Shown one piece after another: positions 1-7,416 of a DNA stretch of 39,795 nucleotides. This DNA is from an uncultured Bacilli bacterium. GTDB lineage: Bacteria; Bacillota_I; Bacilli_A; RF39; UBA660. Numbering within the stretch: position 1 is the first letter of the stretch; every line of letters begins with the position of its first letter. Made by a program: the position numbers and the translations under genes. The stretch spans positions 1-39,795 of the forward strand of contig CANQTA010000009.1 of NCBI GenBank assembly GCA_947626655.1. The letters run 5' to 3'. The notes under the pieces are model-generated. The model saw only the letters and a list, made by a program, of their open reading frames with translations, had not been told where the DNA came from and made no database searches.

Positions 1-2
1 AT

Positions 3-1313
3 TTAGCCAATAAAACAAGTTTAATATTAGAAGAAAGTTCTAATTATGGAACAATAACAAATAATTTAGGAAGTAATGCTGGAGGATTATTAGGAAGAGA
101 TAATGGAACTACATCAAATACAACTATAAGTAAAAGTCATAATTATGGTGAAATAAATATGCTAAAAAATGAAAGTACATCGAACAAAGCAGTTGGAGGA
201 TTAGTAGGTAAATCTTCAGGAAATACAACAATAGAAAATAGTACTAATGGAAATAAAATAACTGTAGAAAACCTAAGAACAGGAAATGTAAACATCGGTG
301 GATTGTTAGGATATAATAATGTAACAACATCAAATATTACCATAAATAAAAGTCATAATTATGGTCAAATAAAGATTGAAAATAATGAATCAACAAGTGC
401 TTCTTATATAGGGGGAATAATAGGATTATCTAAAGCAACAACAACAATAACAAATAGTTCAAATGAAATAAAAACAACTAATGATGAAGCTGGTATATTT
501 GTTAAAACTTCTAATATAACTGTTTCTTCTGGGGTTGGTGGATTAATTGGTTATGGCGTTAATTCAGTAGAAATAAAAATAGAAAATAGTTATAATACTA
601 GTAACATAAATGGTGGTGTTAGAACCGGCGGAATTTTAGCAAGTATTGGTGACACTACATTAATTATAAATAAATGTTTCAATACAGGAGATATATCAAC
701 TCAAGAAGATGCTATGCTTGAAGGTAATACTTCGTTTGCAGGAGGAATAACAGCTCAATTATGGGATAATACAACCGCTTACGTTATCAATTCTTATAAT
801 ACTGGAACAATAACATCAAAATTAAATAAAAATTTGGAGGCATTTAGTGTAGGATTAGTTGCAGAATTAGGAAATAATAGTAGGACTCGTAAATCTAGAG
901 GATATATAGTAAATTCATATAATATTGGTAAATTAGTTGCAAAATCACACTCTAATGGTATATCACGTATTTTAGGAGAAAGTGATATAACTATAAATAA
1001 TGTTTATAATTTAGGTTCTTTAGAAGCTCCTACTAAATATGGAATATTAGAACATTATACTACAGGTACAGTAGATATTCAAAACACATATTATTTGTCT
1101 GGAGTTAACGCTTCAAATAAAACTATAAATGCTACTAGTAAAAATGAAAATGATATAAAGTCACAAACTTTTGTAGATATATTAAATAGTAATATAAATA
1201 ATATTGGTTTAGGAAGTATTGATCCAGAATTAAAAGATTATACCTTGGTAGATTGGATAATAGATTCAACAACAGGTTATCCAACATTAAACTATAATTT
1301 AGAAAGTAATTAA
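3..1313 (+). CDS. GLUG-repeat surface protein, C-terminal part (5' end outside window)
   Basis: The frame is open from the first bases of the window, so the N-terminus lies upstream. The protein is a series of degenerate GLUG-type repeats with cores such as GGLLGR, GGLVGK, GGLLGY, GGIIGL and GGLIGY, each followed by a short polar beta-strand stretch rich in Asn, Thr and Ser. GLUG repeats occur in secreted or surface proteins, sometimes adhesins or IgA-protease-like proteins. No LPXTG motif or membrane anchor follows; the protein ends in a YPTLNYNL segment. That ending, and an NSNINNI..GSID.EL block before it, are shared with the gene ending at 38595, so the two are paralogues. A Rho-independent terminator follows. 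An exported location is inferred from the paralogues, which carry signal peptides. Ligand or role is unknown. Confidence 0.85.
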   Translation, partial: LANKTSLILEESSNYGTITNNLGSNAGGLLGRDNGTTSNTTISKSHNYGEINMLKNESTSNKAVGGLVGKSSGNTTIENSTNGNKITVENLRTGNVNIGGLLGYNNVTTSNITINKSHNYGQIKIENNESTSASYIGGIIGLSKATTTITNSSNEIKTTNDEAGIFVKTSNITVSSGVGGLIGYGVNSVEIKIENSYNTSNINGGVRTGGILASIGDTTLIINKCFNTGDISTQEDAMLEGNTSFAGGITAQLWDNTTAYVINSYNTGTITSKLNKNLEAFSVGLVAELGNNSRTRKSRGYIVNSYNIGKLVAKSHSNGISRILGESDITINNVYNLGSLEAPTKYGILEHYTTGTVDIQNTYYLSGVNASNKTINATSKNENDIKSQTFVDILNSNINNIGLGSIDPELKDYTLVDWIIDSTTGYPTLNYNLESN

Positions 1314-1360
1314 TAAATAATACTTTTTAAGATTATAAAAGTGCATACGCTTAATATTGG

Positions 1361-1384
1361 GAAGATATAAATTATCTTCTTTTT
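1361..1384 (+). terminator. Rho-independent terminator after GLUG gene
   Basis: A perfect 7-bp stem (GAAGATA / TATCTTC) with a 5-nt loop is followed by a run of Ts. It lies 48 bases after the GLUG stop codon. The duplicated Rpn segment starts in its T tract. Confidence 0.75.
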
Positions 1385-1387
1385 AAA

Positions 1388-1412
1388 TGTCAAAAAATAG
1401 GAAGTTTTGACA
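1388..1412 (+). promoter_or_regulatory. Inverted repeat upstream of Rpn gene A
   Basis: TGTCAAAA and TTTTGACA form a perfect 8-bp inverted repeat around a 9-nt spacer, just upstream of the promoter. Copy B keeps the right arm, but the left arm has one change (TGTCGAAA). It could be an operator or a transcript hairpin; function is not known. Confidence 0.4.
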
Positions 1413-1428
1413 TCATTTGTCGAAAGTC

Positions 1429-1456
1429 TTGCAAGTAGTAAAATAAAAGCTAAAAT
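1429..1456 (+). promoter_or_regulatory. Promoter of Rpn gene A
   Basis: TTGCAA at -35 and TAAAAT at -10 are separated by 16 bp, about 30 bp before the start codon. The same elements occur in copy B. The ribosome site is a GAGAGAAGAAG stretch before the ATG. Confidence 0.5.
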
Positions 1457-1485
1457 AAGTAACTCGAGAAAGAGAGAAGAAGATA

Positions 1486-2325
1486 ATGCGTAAAAAATTT
1501 TATACTTTGAATAATGATCGAATGTTTAAGACAATTATGTTAAATGATAATAATGAATTATTAGAAAAAATAATTAGTGATATTTTAGAAGAAAAAATAA
1601 CTATTAAAATAGTAAAACCAACTGAATTACCAATTCTAAATATGGGGATGAAATTAAATGTCTTAGATGTTGTAGTAGAAACGGAAAATCATGAAACAAT
1701 AAATGTGGAAGTAAATCCTTGTTTTGATGAAATAATAAAGAAAAGAAATATTATCTATTTAGCTACTTTGTGTAGTCAAATAGCAAAGAAAGGTAAATTA
1801 TTAGAAGATAATAAAATAATCCAAATCAATTTAAATTATAATGATATTGGTCATTTAAAAGAAGATTATATGTTAATAGATAGAATAAATGGTGGGGTAT
1901 ATAGTGAAGACATTCGGATAATCAATGTCAATCTTGTAGAATATAAAAGAATGTGGTATGATAAAAATATCCAAGGGGATTTAGAACATATCTATTTAGT
2001 AATGTTAAGTGCTAGTAAAGAAGAAATAGAGAAATTAAGTAAACAAGATAAATTAGTAAGGGAGGTTGAAGAAAAGATGTTTGTAATCAATGATGATGAT
2101 AGTATAACAAGATTAGTATCTTATGAAGAAGAAGCTAAAATGATCCAAGAAGCCAGAGAACGTTATGCTAGAAATGAAGGTATAAAAACTGGCAAAGAAA
2201 CAGGAATTAAGCAAACCAAAAATAAAATAGTTAAAAATATGTTAAAAAAAGGCATGTCAATCAAAGATATAAAAGAAGTCACCGGTTTAAAGGATGAAGA
2301 AATAATAAAATTGCAAAATAATTAA
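1486..2325 (+). CDS. Rpn family recombination-promoting nuclease / PD-(D/E)XK transposase-like protein, copy A
   Basis: This is a 279-aa protein of the Rpn/PDDEXK_2 (YhgA-like) family: Mg-dependent DNA endonucleases linked in E. coli to RecA-independent recombination and, more recently, to phage defence. The N-terminus (MRKKFYTLNNDRMFKTIM) is the usual 'D..FK.l' family start. The nuclease core is near residues 60-85, VLDVVVET followed by INVEVNP; this gives D..ExN where most members have ExQ or ExK. The C-terminal ~45 residues look like a small helical DNA-binding tail (MSIKDIKEVTGLKDEEIIKLQ). Residues 1-232 are almost identical to the gene at 24667, but the tail differs and is longer by a TGKETGIKQTK segment. 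An internal ATG with a strong Shine-Dalgarno at codon 198 may encode a separate 82-aa protein. It is a single-gene unit with its own promoter and terminator. Confidence 0.8.
   Translation: MRKKFYTLNNDRMFKTIMLNDNNELLEKIISDILEEKITIKIVKPTELPILNMGMKLNVLDVVVETENHETINVEVNPCFDEIIKKRNIIYLATLCSQIAKKGKLLEDNKIIQINLNYNDIGHLKEDYMLIDRINGGVYSEDIRIINVNLVEYKRMWYDKNIQGDLEHIYLVMLSASKEEIEKLSKQDKLVREVEEKMFVINDDDSITRLVSYEEEAKMIQEARERYARNEGIKTGKETGIKQTKNKIVKNMLKKGMSIKDIKEVTGLKDEEIIKLQNN
2061..2079 (+). promoter_or_regulatory. Internal Shine-Dalgarno and ATG inside Rpn gene A
   Basis: GGGAGGT lies 10 nt before an in-frame ATG at 2077 (codon 198). This is the best Shine-Dalgarno match in the gene and would yield the C-terminal 82 residues. 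The equivalent site in copy B is also present. In E. coli some rpn genes make such internal small proteins (RpnS), which block the full-length nuclease. Use of this site is an inference. Confidence 0.45.
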
Positions 2326-2375
2326 GAATTCTAAGTCTAGTAAAATGGATCTTTTCTTTGCATATTAATTTATAA

Positions 2376-2405
2376 GGAGATAGAAATTATCTTCTTTATT
2401 TTTTC
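2376..2405 (+). terminator. Rho-independent terminator after Rpn gene A
   Basis: GGAGATA and TATCTTC pair over 7 bp (one G-U) around a GAAAT loop, followed by a T-rich tail. Confidence 0.65.
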
Positions 2406-2421
2406 CTTAAATAAATGGTTT

Positions 2422-2450
2422 TTGTATGGACAAAGTTATTTTAATATAAT
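2422..2450 (+). promoter_or_regulatory. Promoter of the dGTPase transcription unit
   Basis: TTGTAT at -35, a 17-bp spacer and a consensus TATAAT at -10 stand 24 bases before the short ORF at 2475. Confidence 0.55.
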
Positions 2451-2474
2451 AAAATTTTATTAGAGGTTATAATT

Positions 2475-2552
2475 ATGCGTGAAGTAAAAATTGGTAAAAT
2501 ATATAGACATTTTATAGCTAAAAATTATTTAGAAGAGGTTTCTCATGAATAA
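2475..2552 (+). pseudogene. Shrunken DUF1653-like mini-gene (25 codons)
   Basis: A complete ATG-to-TAA reading frame preceded by AGAGGT at good spacing encodes MREVKIGKIYRHF, then IAKNY, then LEEVSHE. The first 13 residues match the usual start of DUF1653 proteins (REVKIGKIYRHFKG), and LEEVSHE resembles their C-terminal end (MFLSEVDHE). It therefore looks like a DUF1653 gene that lost its middle in frame. Its stop overlaps the dGTPase start by 8 bases, so it may now serve as a leader ORF that delivers ribosomes to that gene. The family match is from memory and the leader role is inferred. Confidence 0.5.
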
Positions 2553-3666
2553 AGATTTAATTCGTCAGCAAATGGAAATTAAAAATTTAAGTAAATATGC
2601 CTGTCCTTATGATAAAGGTATCCGCTTTAAAGATGAAGAACAAGATATAAGACCAACTTTTTACAGAGATATAGATCGTATTTTATATTCTCTTGCTTAT
2701 ACAAGATATATGGATAAAACGCAAGTGTTTACCCATGGTGATAATGATCATTTAAGTAGAAGAATGACTCATGTTCAATATGTTAGTAAAATAGCTAGAA
2801 CAATCGGAAGAGCTTTAAATTTAAATGAAGATTTAATCGAAGCAGCATCTCTAGGTCATGATTTAGGCCATACTCCTTTTGGTCATTTAGGAGAATCTAT
2901 TTTAAATGAAATAAGTATTAAAAACGGCGAAGGTTATTTTAATCATAATATCCAAAGTGTTAGGCTTTTAATGGAAATTGAAAATTATGGTAATGGTTAC
3001 AATTTAACATTACCAGTTTTAGATGCAATTATGTGTCATAATGGAGAAATTGCTCTCGGAAAATATGAACCAGTTCCAAAAACTAAAGAAGAATTTTTAC
3101 AAGAATATTATGCTACTTATCAAGATAAAACCATGAATTTAAAAATGCGACCTATGACTTTAGAAGGTTGTGTAGTAAGAGTAAGTGATTTAATCGCCTA
3201 TTTAGGTAAAGATGTTGAAGATGCCATAAGAATAAATTTGATAACACCAGATATGATTCCACAAAATATAAAATCTATTTTAGGAAATACCAATAGAGAA
3301 ATAGTAAATACTATTATTATGGATATAATTAGTAATAGTTTATCTAAAAATTATATAAAATTAAGTGATCAAGTTTTTAAAGCTATGGAAGAATTAAAAT
3401 CTTTTAATTATGAAAATATTTATGCTAAAGCAGCGACTAAAGAAGAAAAAGAATTAGTTAAAGATATGTTTAATACTCTTTTTACAACTTATTTAAATGA
3501 TTTAGAAGAAAACAATAAAGAATCAATTATTATTAAAAATTATTTAAATAAAATGAGTGACTCTTATAAAAAGAATAATAGTAATAAAAGAATTGTAATC
3601 GATTATTTAGCAGGTATGACTGATGCTTATATGCAAGAGCAATATCAAAAATTAAAAAAAATATAA
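2545..3666 (+). CDS. dgt: Deoxyguanosinetriphosphate triphosphohydrolase-like HD-domain protein
   Basis: A 373-aa cytoplasmic enzyme of the dGTPase/dNTPase HD family, which hydrolyses dNTPs to deoxynucleoside plus triphosphate and helps balance dNTP pools. The HD metal site is visible: R-M-T-H near residue 75, G-H-D-L-G-H with H105 and D106 followed by TPFGH, and a late Asp in RVSDLIAYLG. The N-terminus (CPYDKGIRF...RPTFYRDIDRILYS..YTRYMDKTQVF) is typical of the Firmicutes subgroup. The start ATG overlaps the end of the DUF1653-like mini-gene, and AGAAGAGG inside that ORF is its ribosome site. Length is in the normal range. Which dNTP it prefers cannot be told from sequence. Confidence 0.85.
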   Translation: MNKDLIRQQMEIKNLSKYACPYDKGIRFKDEEQDIRPTFYRDIDRILYSLAYTRYMDKTQVFTHGDNDHLSRRMTHVQYVSKIARTIGRALNLNEDLIEAASLGHDLGHTPFGHLGESILNEISIKNGEGYFNHNIQSVRLLMEIENYGNGYNLTLPVLDAIMCHNGEIALGKYEPVPKTKEEFLQEYYATYQDKTMNLKMRPMTLEGCVVRVSDLIAYLGKDVEDAIRINLITPDMIPQNIKSILGNTNREIVNTIIMDIISNSLSKNYIKLSDQVFKAMEELKSFNYENIYAKAATKEEKELVKDMFNTLFTTYLNDLEENNKESIIIKNYLNKMSDSYKKNNSNKRIVIDYLAGMTDAYMQEQYQKLKKI

Positions 3667-3723
3667 AAATTAATGAACTCATAATATTTTTGTTTTGAGC
3701 TATAATAAAGTAAGAGGTGTTCT

Positions 3724-5007
3724 ATGGAATATAAAAAAACTAATTGTAATTCATATAATATTCATACAATTAAAACCGATAAATTTAAAACAGTCCGGAT
3801 GGAAATTATTTTTAGCTTAGAAGTAAAAAAAGAAATTTTACCTATTTATACTTTTTTATGTGATATTCTTACTGATTGTTCCAAAAAATATCAAAGAAGA
3901 AAAGATATTGCCATTAGATTAGAAGAATTATATAAAGCTAGTTTTTATGGTTTAACTAATAAAGTTGGTAATTTATATACGGCTTCATTTGTTTTAGAAT
4001 TTATTGCTCCTAATTTTATTAATGAAAAAGATTATTTAAATGAGGTTTTAAAATTTCCTTTTGAAATAATTAATAATCCTAAAGTTTTAAATAAAGAATT
4101 TGATTTAACTAATTTTAATATCGTTAAAAGAAGAATTTTAGAAGAAATAGCTAGTATTAAAGAATCATCAGATAAATTAGCTTTAATTAAAGCTTTAGAG
4201 AATATGGATAATACTAGCCCTAGTTCTTATAAAGTTCTAGGAGAAAAAGAAGATATTCTAAAAATAACTCCTAGTAGTCTATATGAAGCTTATCTAGATT
4301 TATTTAAAAATAATTGTGATATTTTTGTTATCGGTAATATTAATATGGATGAAGTAGTTAAAATAATAAAAGAAAATTTTAAAAATCATATTATTAAGAC
4401 CAACCGGCCTAAATTAGACGTCACCAATAAGATGAGGAAAAAAGTTCTAAAAGTAAATGAACCATCAAATTTTGTCCAAAGTACTTTAGTTATGATTTAT
4501 AATATAAATAATTTAAATAAAGAATATAAAAATGTTGCCTTTCATGTCTTTAATTACTTACTTGGTTCCGGTGGTATATCTTCCAAACTTTATAAGAATT
4601 TAAGAATGGATAATTCTTTATGTTATAGTGTAAGAAGTCTTTATTTAAAATATGATGAATTACTTATAATTGAAGTATCTTTGGATAAAGAAAATATCAA
4701 ATTAGCCGAGAAATTAATTCGTAAAAGTATTATGGAAATGTTAAATGGTGAATATACTGAAGATAATTTAAATGATGCTAAAAAGAATTTGATATTTTCC
4801 TTAAAAATGGGTAGTGATAATAATGTTTCAATTTTAAATAATTATCTTTTCCATTATTTTGATGATTTACCTTTACTAGAAGAGAGAATTGAATTAATCA
4901 ACAAAGTAACTAAAGATGATTTAATTAAATGTGCTAAAAGTATTAGTTTAAATACAATCTATGTTCAAGATGCCAAAGAGAATAGTTCGGGTGATAATAA
5001 TGAATGA
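3724..5007 (+). CDS. ymfF: M16 peptidase-like protein, YmfF family (inactive partner)
   Basis: A 427-aa protein with the two-lobe architecture of M16 (pitrilysin/processing-peptidase) metalloproteases but without the HxxEH zinc motif in the N-terminal lobe, so it is probably not catalytic alone. Markers are the LEELYKASFYG region, the FxVIGNINMDEVVKIIKENF segment and GSGGISSKLYKNLR with SLCYSVRS in the second lobe. It overlaps the next gene, the HxxEH-bearing partner, by 8 bases. This matches the ymfF-ymfH pair of Bacillus (often annotated YfmF/YfmH, 'EF-P 5-aminopentanol modification-associated'). A heterodimer with one active subunit is expected from the M16B family. Its own ribosome site (AAGAGGTG) precedes the ATG. 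Confidence 0.8.
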   Translation: MEYKKTNCNSYNIHTIKTDKFKTVRMEIIFSLEVKKEILPIYTFLCDILTDCSKKYQRRKDIAIRLEELYKASFYGLTNKVGNLYTASFVLEFIAPNFINEKDYLNEVLKFPFEIINNPKVLNKEFDLTNFNIVKRRILEEIASIKESSDKLALIKALENMDNTSPSSYKVLGEKEDILKITPSSLYEAYLDLFKNNCDIFVIGNINMDEVVKIIKENFKNHIIKTNRPKLDVTNKMRKKVLKVNEPSNFVQSTLVMIYNINNLNKEYKNVAFHVFNYLLGSGGISSKLYKNLRMDNSLCYSVRSLYLKYDELLIIEVSLDKENIKLAEKLIRKSIMEMLNGEYTEDNLNDAKKNLIFSLKMGSDNNVSILNNYLFHYFDDLPLLEERIELINKVTKDDLIKCAKSISLNTIYVQDAKENSSGDNNE

Positions 5008-6277
5008 AATTAAATTAGAAGGTTTAGATGAAACTATATATTATGATAAATGTGCAAATGGTTTGAAAGTTTACATGTGGGTTAAGAAAAACGTTAATAC
5101 TTTTTATGCTACCTTATCAGTTAAATATGGTTCAATTCATAATGAATTTAAAATTGGGGGTAAAACTTACAAAACTCCAAAAGGTTTAGCGCACTTTTTA
5201 GAGCATGTCAAATTTAATGAAGATAAAGATACAACCGCCCATGATTATTATTTTAAAACTGGTTGTGATACCAATGCTTTTACAACTTTCAATTATACCA
5301 ATTATCAAGTTTTAGGTAGTACCAATGCTAAAGATAATATTGAACATTTATTAGATTTCGTTGAAAATGATTATTTTTCCAAACCCTTAGTTAATAATGA
5401 AAAAGGAATTATTACTGAAGAAGCTAAAATGGGCGAGGATGATCCTTATACAGTTATGTTATTTAAACATTTAGATAATATTTTTCATACCTATCCCCAT
5501 AAAAATTTAATTACTGGTAATCCTCACGACATTAAAGAAATAAATTTAGAAGATATTAAGCTCGTTTTTCATAATTTTTATCATCCATCTAATATGTTTT
5601 TAGTCGTTACTGGTAATTTTAACCCCTATGAAATAATGGAAATGGTGAGAGAAAATCAAAATAAAAAAGAATTTATGAAATATCAAAATCCGGTTAGATT
5701 AATTAAAAAAGAAAGCAAAAAAGTAAAAGTACCTTATGAAGAAATTAGTTTAAATGTTTCTAGTCGCAAGATTAAAATCGGTATTAAAATAGCTAAAAGT
5801 ACTTTAAAAGACTTTGATGATTTACATATAAGGTTATATTTAAATTTACTTTTAAAAGCTAACTTTGGCATCACCAGTGATTTTAAAGATGAATTATTAG
5901 AAAAAGAATTAATTAATAACATGAGCTATATGAGCGAAATATTTGATGATTATGTAGTAATTATGTTTACTATTGATAGTAGTTATACTACTGAGATTTT
6001 AAAATTATTTGAAGAAAAATTAAATAATTTAAATATTTTAGAAAAAACTTTTGATAGAATAAAAAAAGCTAATATAGCCACTTTAATCTTAGAATATGAA
6101 GATGTTGAAGTTGTCAATAATATTATTCAAGCAGAAATTTTAAATTATGGTGATATAATTCCCAATTTAAAAGCAATTTATGAAAATTTAAATTATGATG
6201 AAATAACTAAATTTCTTAGTTTATTAGATTTAAGTAATAAAAGTATTTTAATTTTAAATCCCTTAGATAACAAATAA
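5000..6277 (+). CDS. ymfH: M16 zinc peptidase, YmfH family (catalytic partner)
   Basis: A 425-aa M16-family metallopeptidase. The inverted zinc motif H65-F-L-E68-H69 is intact in GLAHFLEHVKF, and the downstream acidic ligand region is in GIITEEAKMGEDDP. The ATG at 5000 is chosen over the upstream in-frame ATG at 4961: it sits behind GGTGAT, overlaps the ymfF stop by 8 bases, and starts the family-like MNEIKLEG. It is translationally coupled to ymfF and probably forms a protease dimer with it. Bacterial relatives are placed near EF-P modification genes. No ymfI or efp gene is next to the pair here. A convergent terminator separates it from rpsD. Confidence 0.82.
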   Translation: MNEIKLEGLDETIYYDKCANGLKVYMWVKKNVNTFYATLSVKYGSIHNEFKIGGKTYKTPKGLAHFLEHVKFNEDKDTTAHDYYFKTGCDTNAFTTFNYTNYQVLGSTNAKDNIEHLLDFVENDYFSKPLVNNEKGIITEEAKMGEDDPYTVMLFKHLDNIFHTYPHKNLITGNPHDIKEINLEDIKLVFHNFYHPSNMFLVVTGNFNPYEIMEMVRENQNKKEFMKYQNPVRLIKKESKKVKVPYEEISLNVSSRKIKIGIKIAKSTLKDFDDLHIRLYLNLLLKANFGITSDFKDELLEKELINNMSYMSEIFDDYVVIMFTIDSSYTTEILKLFEEKLNNLNILEKTFDRIKKANIATLILEYEDVEVVNNIIQAEILNYGDIIPNLKAIYENLNYDEITKFLSLLDLSNKSILILNPLDNK

Positions 6278-6306
6278 AAAAGGACTAAATTTCTTAGTCT
6301 CTTTTT
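6278..6306. terminator. Bidirectional terminator between ymfH and rpsD
   Basis: GACTAA and TTAGTC form a stem around ATTTC, flanked by A5 on the left and T5 on the right. It can therefore stop transcripts from both convergent genes. Confidence 0.7.
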
Positions 6307-6310
6307 AATA

Positions 6311-6913
6311 TTATCTATTATAGTATTCAACAATTAATTGTTCATTAATTTCGCTATTTAGTTCGCTTCTTTCTGGATATCTTACATATTTACCACTTAA
6401 TTTTTTATTATCAAATTCTAAATAAGCTGGTACAGTAACTTTATTTTCTAATGAAGCTAAAATAGCTGGATGATTTAATGAATTTTCTTTAACACTGATT
6501 GTATCACCAGGCATAACGCGATATGATGGAATATCAACCTTTTTGTTGTTTACTAAGATATGACCATGATTAACAATTTGTCTTGCGGCTCTTCTAGTTT
6601 TAGCCATTCCTAAACGATAGACTAAATTATCAAGACGTGATTCAAGAAGCATTAATAAATTTTCTCCCGCAATTCCTGGCATTTTTTGAGCTTTATCAAA
6701 AACCTTATGGAATTGTTTTTCGGTAAGTCCGTACATAAATCTTACTTTTTGTTTTTCTTGTAATTGAACACCATATTCACTAGATTTTTTCTTCCGATCT
6801 TTACCATGAGCCCCAGGAGCATAAGGACGACGAGCTAAATCTTTACCATTTTCTAAAGTTGAAAAACCTAATCTTCTTGATTTTTTGTAAGCTGGTCCAG
6901 TATATCTTGCCAT
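6311..6913 (-). CDS. rpsD: 30S ribosomal protein S4
   Basis: At 200 aa this is the usual bacterial S4 length. It starts [18 protein letters not shown] and contains the S4 RNA-binding domain ([31 protein letters not shown]). S4 binds 16S rRNA early in 30S assembly and in Firmicutes represses its own mRNA. It is a single-gene unit here, as in many Firmicutes, with AGGAG upstream of the start and a 150-base leader. No zinc-binding cysteines are present at the N-terminus (the C-minus form). Confidence 0.97.
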   Translation of the reverse strand: MARYTGPAYKKSRRLGFSTLENGKDLARRPYAPGAHGKDRKKKSSEYGVQLQEKQKVRFMYGLTEKQFHKVFDKAQKMPGIAGENLLMLLESRLDNLVYRLGMAKTRRAARQIVNHGHILVNNKKVDIPSYRVMPGDTISVKENSLNHPAILASLENKVTVPAYLEFDNKKLSGKYVRYPERSELNSEINEQLIVEYYNR

Positions 6914-7065
6914 AATTTTTCTCCTTTCTTTATAATTTACAATATTTTTTTACTTTAACTTTCTTATAGGGAGTATTATTTAATTTCACTAAGGGCAGTC
7001 CTTAATTACTTTATTTTATCTTAATACACATTATAATAAGTTAAAATACTGCCAAAATAATTGCA
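6914..7065 (-). promoter_or_regulatory. Candidate autoregulatory leader of rpsD mRNA
   Basis: About 150 transcribed bases lie between the rpsD promoter and start codon with no ORF. A 6-bp long-range pairing is visible: GGCAGT near the leader 5' end with ACTGCC 48 bases later (plus-strand 7048-7053 and 6994-6999). Firmicutes rpsD genes commonly carry an S4-binding leader. I cannot confirm that this one fits that consensus. Confidence 0.4.
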
Positions 7066-7071
7066 ATTAAT

Positions 7072-7099
7072 ATTATACTATATTTTTAAGTTTTGTCAA
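7072..7099 (-). promoter_or_regulatory. rpsD promoter
   Basis: Read on the minus strand, TTGACA and TATAAT are both perfect consensus hexamers, with a 16-bp spacer. Confidence 0.75.
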
Positions 7100-7120
7100 A
7101 TATGCTAAGTCCTTTTTTAA

Positions 7121-7147
7121 GTAAACAAAAACTAGATAACAATCTAG
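7121..7147 (-). terminator. Terminator after tRNA-Met
   Basis: On the minus strand CTAGAT-TGTT-ATCTAG is a perfect 6-bp hairpin followed by TTTTTG. It lies 19 bases past the tRNA CCA end and before the rpsD promoter, so the tRNA is its own unit. Confidence 0.7.
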
Positions 7148-7165
7148 CTCGTCGAAAAAAATAAT

Positions 7166-7242
7166 TGGTAGCGAGAGGGGGATTCGAACCCTCGACCGAT
7201 CGGGTATGAACCGATTGCTCTAGCCAGCTGAGCTATCTCGCC
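7166..7242 (-). tRNA. tRNA-Met (CAT anticodon)
   Basis: A full cloverleaf including an encoded CCA. The acceptor GGCGAGA pairs with TCTCGCT, allowing a G-T pair. The D arm is of the GCTCAGCTGGCTAGAGC type, the anticodon loop is TTCATAC in an ATCGG/CCGAT stem, and the T arm has the TTCGAAT loop. The overall sequence resembles the elongator tRNA-Met of Firmicutes rather than the initiator. An Ile2 tRNA with lysidine-modified CAT is the alternative, but the body looks like Met. Confidence 0.93.
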
Positions 7243-7256
7243 ATCAGAACAATAAT

Positions 7257-7285
7257 ATATTATCATACTTAATAGAAATTTACAA
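7257..7285 (-). promoter_or_regulatory. tRNA-Met promoter
   Basis: On the minus strand TTGTAA, a 17-bp spacer and TAATAT stand 14 bases before the tRNA 5' end. Confidence 0.55.
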
Positions 7286-7416
7286 CTAAAATTTTCGCTT
7301 AGACTTTAAATTTTCCATAAATAGTGTCCAAAAAAAGCCTTTTCCAAAACAATATTTTGCTAATTAGGAATTAATATGTTATTATTAGGACAGAATAGAG
7401 AAGAAAGGATTGCCAG

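Larger units (their letters stand above)
1378..2180 (+). repeat. Rpn repeat, copy A (803 bp, near-identical to 24559-25361)
   Basis: This stretch is repeated almost base for base at 24559-25361 (offset 23181). It covers about 108 bp of upstream region with promoter and the first ~232 codons of the nuclease gene. Identity is perfect from the start codon to about base 2030. Scattered, mostly silent differences follow, and the sequences then diverge completely after codon ~232. Both copies begin at the T tract of a terminator. No terminal inverted repeats or target-site duplication were seen, so this looks like duplication or gene conversion rather than a classical insertion sequence. Confidence 0.85.

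Noticed and set aside
1486-2325. Rpn genes as transposases of a classical insertion sequence
   Set aside because: No terminal inverted repeats or target-site duplications flank either copy, and the 3' parts of the two genes are not the same.
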